Below, piece by piece: positions 14,508 to 18,473 of a DNA stretch of 18,473 nucleotides (position 1 is its first letter; each line of letters opens with the position of its first letter). The notes under the pieces are model-generated. The model was given only the letters and a program-made list of their open reading frames with translations, was not told the origin of the DNA and ran no database searches. The stretch is from DAOVRL01 sp964459805. GTDB lineage: Bacteria > Planctomycetota > Phycisphaerae > Sedimentisphaerales > Anaerobacaceae. The stretch is from contig CAYWOD010000051.1 of assembly GCA_964459805.1 (NCBI GenBank), forward strand, positions 1 to 18,473. Reading direction: 5' to 3'. Position numbers and translations under genes: made by a program.

Positions 14508-14550
14508 TTGACTCTACTGCCTCCTCATTCTTTGTGCATTTCATTTAGCA

Positions 14551-17500
14551 TTACTGTTCAGATTTGCCCCCGCAACTGAGACTCGCAAGCTGCTCCATCA
14601 AGGCATACCTTTGAGCCGCGTCGCTGCTGGCAAGTTTCATCAACCGCGCCGCCACTTCCGGCTTCGACTGTTTGAGCGTTCGATAGCGGTTCTCACCGTA
14701 GGCATATTCCTCGAAGTCAAGCGTAGGAGCCTTCGAGTCGAGCTGCAGCGGGTTCTTGCCCTGCGCTTTGAGCCGCGGATCAAATCTGTACAGCGGCCAG
14801 TGTCCACACGCAACGGCCTTTTTCTGTTCCTGATACCCCGCCGTCATATTGATCCCGTGAGCAATACAGTGGGAATACGCAATAATCATCGCAGGCCCCG
14901 GATATGCCTCGGCTTCGGCAAAGGCCTTTACCGTCTGATTGGTATTGGCGCCAATCGCCACCTTGGCAACGTAAATATTGCCGTAAGTCATTGCCAAAAG
15001 CCCCAGGTCTTTTTTCGGTGCCGCTTTGCCCCCGGCCGCAAACTTCGCCACCGCCGCCCTCGGCGTTGACTTCGACATCTGCCCGCCCGTATTGGAATAG
15101 ACTTCCGTATCCAGCACAAGCAGGTTCACGTCAACACCGCAGGCCAAAACATGATCCAGTCCTCCATATCCGATATCATAAGCCCACCCATCTCCTCCAA
15201 GAGCCCAAACGGATTTCCGTACAAGATAATCCGCCACGCAGAGCAGCTCTTTGCAATCCGCACAGTCGCTCTTGGCGCACTGCGCTTTGAGCTTATCCAC
15301 CCTCGCCCTCTGCTGCTCAATAGCCGCTTGGGCCGGATCATCAGCTAACGTGGCATCCCTGATCTCCTTCGCCATCGCTGCATCGACACAGCCTTTTTTC
15401 ACTACCTTATCCAACAGCGAAAGCCCGCGCTCCCTGAACTTGTCAACCGTCAGCCGCATACCCATCGCAAACTCAGCACAATCCTCGAACAAGCTGTTAC
15501 TCCAGGTCGGCCCCCTGCCGTCGGCACGCTTCGTATAAGGTGTCGTCGGCAGATTGCCGCCGTAAATCGACGAGCAGCCCGTCGCATTTCCAATAAAAGC
15601 CCGGTCCCCAAACAGTTGGCTCAGCAGCTTAACGTAGGGCGTTTCGCCGCAACCTGGGCAGGCGCCGGAGTATTCAAACAATGGCTCTATCAACTGGCTG
15701 CCCTTTACGCTCGCCGCCTTGAACAACTGCGGATCGGTATTAGGAATCGACAAAAAGTACGCGTAGTTCTCACGCTCCTGATCACGCAACGGCTCCTGCG
15801 GCGACATGTTAATCGCCTTTCGACCGGTCGGCTGTTTGTTGGAGTCCTTCTCCTGCGCCGGGCACATCTGCACACACACACCGCAGCCCGTGCAGTCCTC
15901 CGGGGCCACCTGAACCGTAAATTTCATACCCGCAAAGTCCTTTCCTTTCGCATCGGCGCTCTTGAACGTTGCCGGAGCATCTTTGAGGTGCTCTTTGTCG
16001 TAAGCCTTTACCCGGATAGCCGCATGCGGACAAACCAGCGAGCACGTCCCGCATTGAATACATACCCCCGGCTCCCATTGCGGTATATTAACCGCGACGT
16101 TGCGCTTCTCGAATTTCGTCGTGCCCGTTGGGAACTTGCCGTCAACCGGCATCTTGCTCACAGGCAGCTTGTCCCCGTGAAACGCCAGCAGCTCGGCAGT
16201 TACCTCCTTGACAAATTCAGGAGCATCATCGGGTACTACCTGCCGCATCTTTGTTTTGCTCGTCACCTCGCCCGCAACCTCCACCTCATAAACCTTATCC
16301 AGCGCCGCATCAACGGCGGCGTTGTTCATTTCCACAACCTTCTCCCCCTTCTTGCCGTAACTCTTCTTAATCGCATCCTTGATCGCAGTAACAGCCGTAT
16401 CAAGCGCAATTATACTGCTGATCTTGAAAAACGCCGTCTGCATAATCACGTTGATCCGCGCGCCCAAGCCAAGCTCCTGAGCAAGCCCGATCGCGTCAAT
16501 AACGTAGAACTTGAGCTTCTTGTCGATTATCTGCTTCTGCACCTCCTGCGGCAGCGTGTTCCACACTTCATCTTTGTCGTGACCGCTGGTCAGCAGAAAC
16601 GTCGCACCCTCGCGCGCCGACGAAAGCATGTCGAACTTCTCGAGAAAACTTGGATTGTGGCATGCAACAAAATCGGCCTTACTCACAAGGTAAGGCCTTC
16701 GAATAATCTGCTTTCCAAACCGCAAATGCGATATCGTAACAGCACCCGCTTTCCTCGAATCATATACAAAGTAAGCCTGCGCGTAATTATCCGTCAGCTC
16801 CCCGATTATCTTTATCGAGTTTCTGTTCGCCCCCACCGTCCCGTCCGAGCCCAGACCGTAGAACATCGCCGAGTAAAACCCCTCGTCCGAAATTTCAAAA
16901 CCTTCGTCAACTTCCAGGCTGGTATTCGTCACATCATCGATAATTCCTACGGTAAAGCACTTCTTGGGCTTATTGGCATCGAGATTATCGAAAACGGCCT
17001 TTACCATAGCCGGCGTGAACTCCTTCGACCCGAGCCCATACCGCCCCCCCACAATCAGCGGGCACTTTTCAAAGGGCGCTTCGCCCTCGTCCATAGCCTC
17101 GCCGATAGCCGTGCGAACATCTAAGTACAACGGCTCACCCAAAGAACCGGGCTCTTTCGTCCTGTCCAATACGGCGATTTTCTTCGTGCTTTTTGGCAGT
17201 GCCGCAATAAGATGTTTCGTGCTGAAAGGCCTGTACAACCGCACTTTCACAAGCCCTACCTTTTCGCCTTTTGACATCAGATACTCAACCGTTTCGTGCG
17301 TGGTATCGGCCCCCGTACCCATAATCACGATTACTTTCTCCGCATCCGCCGCACCGACATAATCAAACAACCTATATTCCCGACCAACAATCTTGGCGAA
17401 CTTATCCATCGCCTCCTGAACAATCTGCGGCGCTGCCAAATAATACTTGTTCACCGTCTCTCGGCCCTGGAAGTAAACGTCGGGATTCTGCGCCGTGCCG

Positions 17501-18147
17501 CTGATCATCGGCCGATCGGGCGTCAAGGCCCGCGCCTTGTGCTCTGCAACCAGCTCATCGTCAATCATTGCACGCATATCATCCAGCGTCAGCTCCTCGA
17601 CCTTCTGGACCTCGTGGCTGGTCCTGAAACCGTCGAAGAAATGCAGGAAAGGCACTCGCGAGGCAAGCGTTGCCTGCTGGGCAATAAGCGCGAAATCCAT
17701 TACCTCCTGAATGTTACAAGAGGCAATCATACCATAGCCCGTCTCACGGCAGGTCATCACGTCGGAATGGTCGCCGAATATCGAAAGTGCCTGACAGGCC
17801 AACGAACGGGCCGAGACGTGAAAAACGGTGGGCAGCAATTCGCCCGCGATCTTGTACATATTCGGAATCATCAGCAGCAGTCCCTGCGAGGCCGTAAAAG
17901 TCGTCGTCAGGGCGCCGGTCGCCAATGCACCGTGCACCGCACCGGCCGCACCGGCTTCCGACTGCATCTCTGTAACCGAAGGAAGCGTCCCCCATATATT
18001 CGCCTGGCCTTTGGCCGTCCTTGCATCGGCCATCTCTCCCATAGACGAGCTCGGCGTAATCGGGTATATGGCTATAACCTCATTCGTGGCGTGCGCGACG
18101 TATGACGCCGCCGTATTACCGTCAATTGTAACCATTTTGCGTTTCAT
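14551..18147 (-). CDS. Pyruvate:ferredoxin (flavodoxin) oxidoreductase, single-chain
   Basis: A 1198-residue cytoplasmic enzyme that oxidatively decarboxylates pyruvate to acetyl-CoA and CO2 and passes electrons to ferredoxin or flavodoxin. Length matches the single-chain homodimeric family. The N-terminus has AIYPITPSSSMGE, the pyrimidine-binding and pyruvate-binding domain signature. Two [4Fe-4S] ferredoxin motifs follow near residues 695-710 (CIQCGTCSLVCP) and 750-762 (CTGCGVCVQMCP). ACPGCGETPY near 828 supplies Cys residues for the third cluster, GGDGWAYDIGYGG (about 980) and NTGGQMS (about 1020) bind thiamine diphosphate-Mg, and YSHCIAHG (near 1092) gives the late conserved cysteine. ATG at 18147 is chosen because GGAG lies 5 nt upstream and the product then starts at the family-typical position; the open frame continues 42 codons further without family similarity. 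No truncation or frameshift is seen. Confidence 0.96.
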   Translation of the reverse strand: MKRKMVTIDGNTAASYVAHATNEVIAIYPITPSSSMGEMADARTAKGQANIWGTLPSVTEMQSEAGAAGAVHGALATGALTTTFTASQGLLLMIPNMYKIAGELLPTVFHVSARSLACQALSIFGDHSDVMTCRETGYGMIASCNIQEVMDFALIAQQATLASRVPFLHFFDGFRTSHEVQKVEELTLDDMRAMIDDELVAEHKARALTPDRPMISGTAQNPDVYFQGRETVNKYYLAAPQIVQEAMDKFAKIVGREYRLFDYVGAADAEKVIVIMGTGADTTHETVEYLMSKGEKVGLVKVRLYRPFSTKHLIAALPKSTKKIAVLDRTKEPGSLGEPLYLDVRTAIGEAMDEGEAPFEKCPLIVGGRYGLGSKEFTPAMVKAVFDNLDANKPKKCFTVGIIDDVTNTSLEVDEGFEISDEGFYSAMFYGLGSDGTVGANRNSIKIIGELTDNYAQAYFVYDSRKAGAVTISHLRFGKQIIRRPYLVSKADFVACHNPSFLEKFDMLSSAREGATFLLTSGHDKDEVWNTLPQEVQKQIIDKKLKFYVIDAIGLAQELGLGARINVIMQTAFFKISSIIALDTAVTAIKDAIKKSYGKKGEKVVEMNNAAVDAALDKVYEVEVAGEVTSKTKMRQVVPDDAPEFVKEVTAELLAFHGDKLPVSKMPVDGKFPTGTTKFEKRNVAVNIPQWEPGVCIQCGTCSLVCPHAAIRVKAYDKEHLKDAPATFKSADAKGKDFAGMKFTVQVAPEDCTGCGVCVQMCPAQEKDSNKQPTGRKAINMSPQEPLRDQERENYAYFLSIPNTDPQLFKAASVKGSQLIEPLFEYSGACPGCGETPYVKLLSQLFGDRAFIGNATGCSSIYGGNLPTTPYTKRADGRGPTWSNSLFEDCAEFAMGMRLTVDKFRERGLSLLDKVVKKGCVDAAMAKEIRDATLADDPAQAAIEQQRARVDKLKAQCAKSDCADCKELLCVADYLVRKSVWALGGDGWAYDIGYGGLDHVLACGVDVNLLVLDTEVYSNTGGQMSKSTPRAAVAKFAAGGKAAPKKDLGLLAMTYGNIYVAKVAIGANTNQTVKAFAEAEAYPGPAMIIAYSHCIAHGINMTAGYQEQKKAVACGHWPLYRFDPRLKAQGKNPLQLDSKAPTLDFEEYAYGENRYRTLKQSKPEVAARLMKLASSDAAQRYALMEQLASLSCGGKSEQ

Positions 18148-18286
18148 AACTTCTCCAAATTCCATAAACCTGCAACTCCAGACAAGCCGGCTCGAAAACC
18201 TCCTCGTCCGGCAGATCTTCAGAGCGCCTTCCCCAAATCCCTCTAATCCCGTGCACCCAGACAAGCAAATCAATCATAAGTAGGCT

Positions 18287-18301
18287 CTGAGCACCGCTCA
18301 G
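18287..18301 (-). promoter_or_regulatory. Hairpin in the nifJ leader
   Basis: CTGAGC (18287-18292), loop ACC, GCTCAG (18296-18301): a perfect 6-bp stem. It starts about 10 nt after the predicted transcription start, within a leader of about 160 nt. It may stabilise the 5' end. No T-tract follows, so it is not a terminator. Confidence 0.35.
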
Positions 18302-18316
18302 TACACCAAAAAAATC

Positions 18317-18345
18317 CTTATACAGCTTTTCCCCGAATTTCGCAA
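18317..18345 (-). promoter_or_regulatory. Sigma-70-type promoter for nifJ
   Basis: On the minus strand, TTGCGA (18345-18340, four of six consensus) and TATAAG (18322-18317, five of six) are separated by exactly 17 bp. The expected start is near 18310, giving a leader of about 160 nt. It is the best-spaced promoter in the window. Confidence 0.55.
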
Positions 18346-18368
18346 TATAAAATTTGGCAACCGTTCAC

Positions 18369-18473
18369 AGGATAATATATTGAATCTTCGCCCCTTTTCG
18401 TCATCGCGAGCACCTCACCGGATTCTCAGGAGGCATAATAGGATAAAATAACCCACGCACGTCATTGCGAAGG
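18369..18473. repeat. Imperfect direct repeat at the right edge
   Basis: AGGATAATATA (18369-18379) with CGTCATCGCGAG (18399-18410) recurs as AGGATAAAATA (18440-18450) with CGTCATTGCGAA (18460-18471). The second copy runs to the window edge. The CGTCATTGCGA core resembles a dispersed intergenic repeat seen in many bacterial genomes; that is recollection, not a search. Confidence 0.35.

Noticed and set aside
15616..17124. 502-residue plus-strand frame opposite nifJ
   Set aside because: It is antisense to a strongly conserved enzyme, rich in Arg/Leu/His as expected of a shadow frame, and has no recognisable domain.
18148..18277. Upstream out-of-frame reading frame (ATG at 18277) overlapping the nifJ start, and the 42-codon N-terminal extension of nifJ
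   Set aside because: Neither has a good ribosome binding site or family similarity. GGAG before 18147 and the family N-terminus define the real start.
1..18473. CRISPR arrays, tRNA or rRNA genes, transposases
   Set aside because: No regularly spaced repeats, cloverleaf sequence, rRNA segment or transposase/integrase motif was seen.

Overview
The window looks like an envelope/exopolysaccharide locus of a Gram-negative, anaerobic or microaerobic bacterium. Outer-membrane polysaccharide export, two lipoprotein signal peptides and an exosortase imply two membranes. A NifJ-type pyruvate:ferredoxin oxidoreductase implies ferredoxin-based metabolism. The combination of an exosortase, an EpsI-type partner, a giant TPR protein and unusually long Wza-like and TPR proteins suggests Planctomycetota (Phycisphaerae-like). 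That taxonomic guess is inference only, since no rRNA or other marker is present. All convincing protein genes lie on the minus strand, so the genes are described here from right to left.

Right block (18473-13719). A probable sigma-70 promoter (18317-18345) and a short hairpin precede nifJ (18147-14551). A lipoprotein of unknown function (14507-13719) follows 43 bp downstream. The far right edge carries an imperfect repeat containing a CGTCATTGCGA-type core.

Spacer (13718-13085). No protein gene was found. It holds a TATAAT-type promoter candidate, about 420 nt of hairpin-rich leader and a 27-bp tandem duplication, all oriented toward the next gene.

Export and sorting operon (13084-579). 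Transcription order is: a Wza-like polysaccharide export lipoprotein with a large insertion between its two SLBB regions; an exosortase with the Cys-Arg-His triad; an EpsI-type protein translationally coupled to it; a 1654-residue membrane-anchored TPR protein; a Wzz/BY-kinase co-polymerase; and, after a strong hairpin, a UDP-hexose 4-epimerase-type enzyme. Together these can supply a nucleotide sugar, control chain length and polymerisation, and pass polymer through the outer membrane. The exosortase would process or anchor C-terminally tagged surface proteins. No glycosyltransferase, Wzx/Wzy or sorted substrate is in the window, so the system must be completed elsewhere.

Left flank (1-578). 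No convincing protein gene was found. An extended -10 promoter on the plus strand leads directly into a highly foldable sequence (about 339-514), which I call as a candidate structured RNA. It is flanked by an imperfect inverted repeat.

The most unusual items are this candidate RNA, five copies of a short acidic/amphipathic motif in the Wza-like insertion, and the structured leader in front of the operon.
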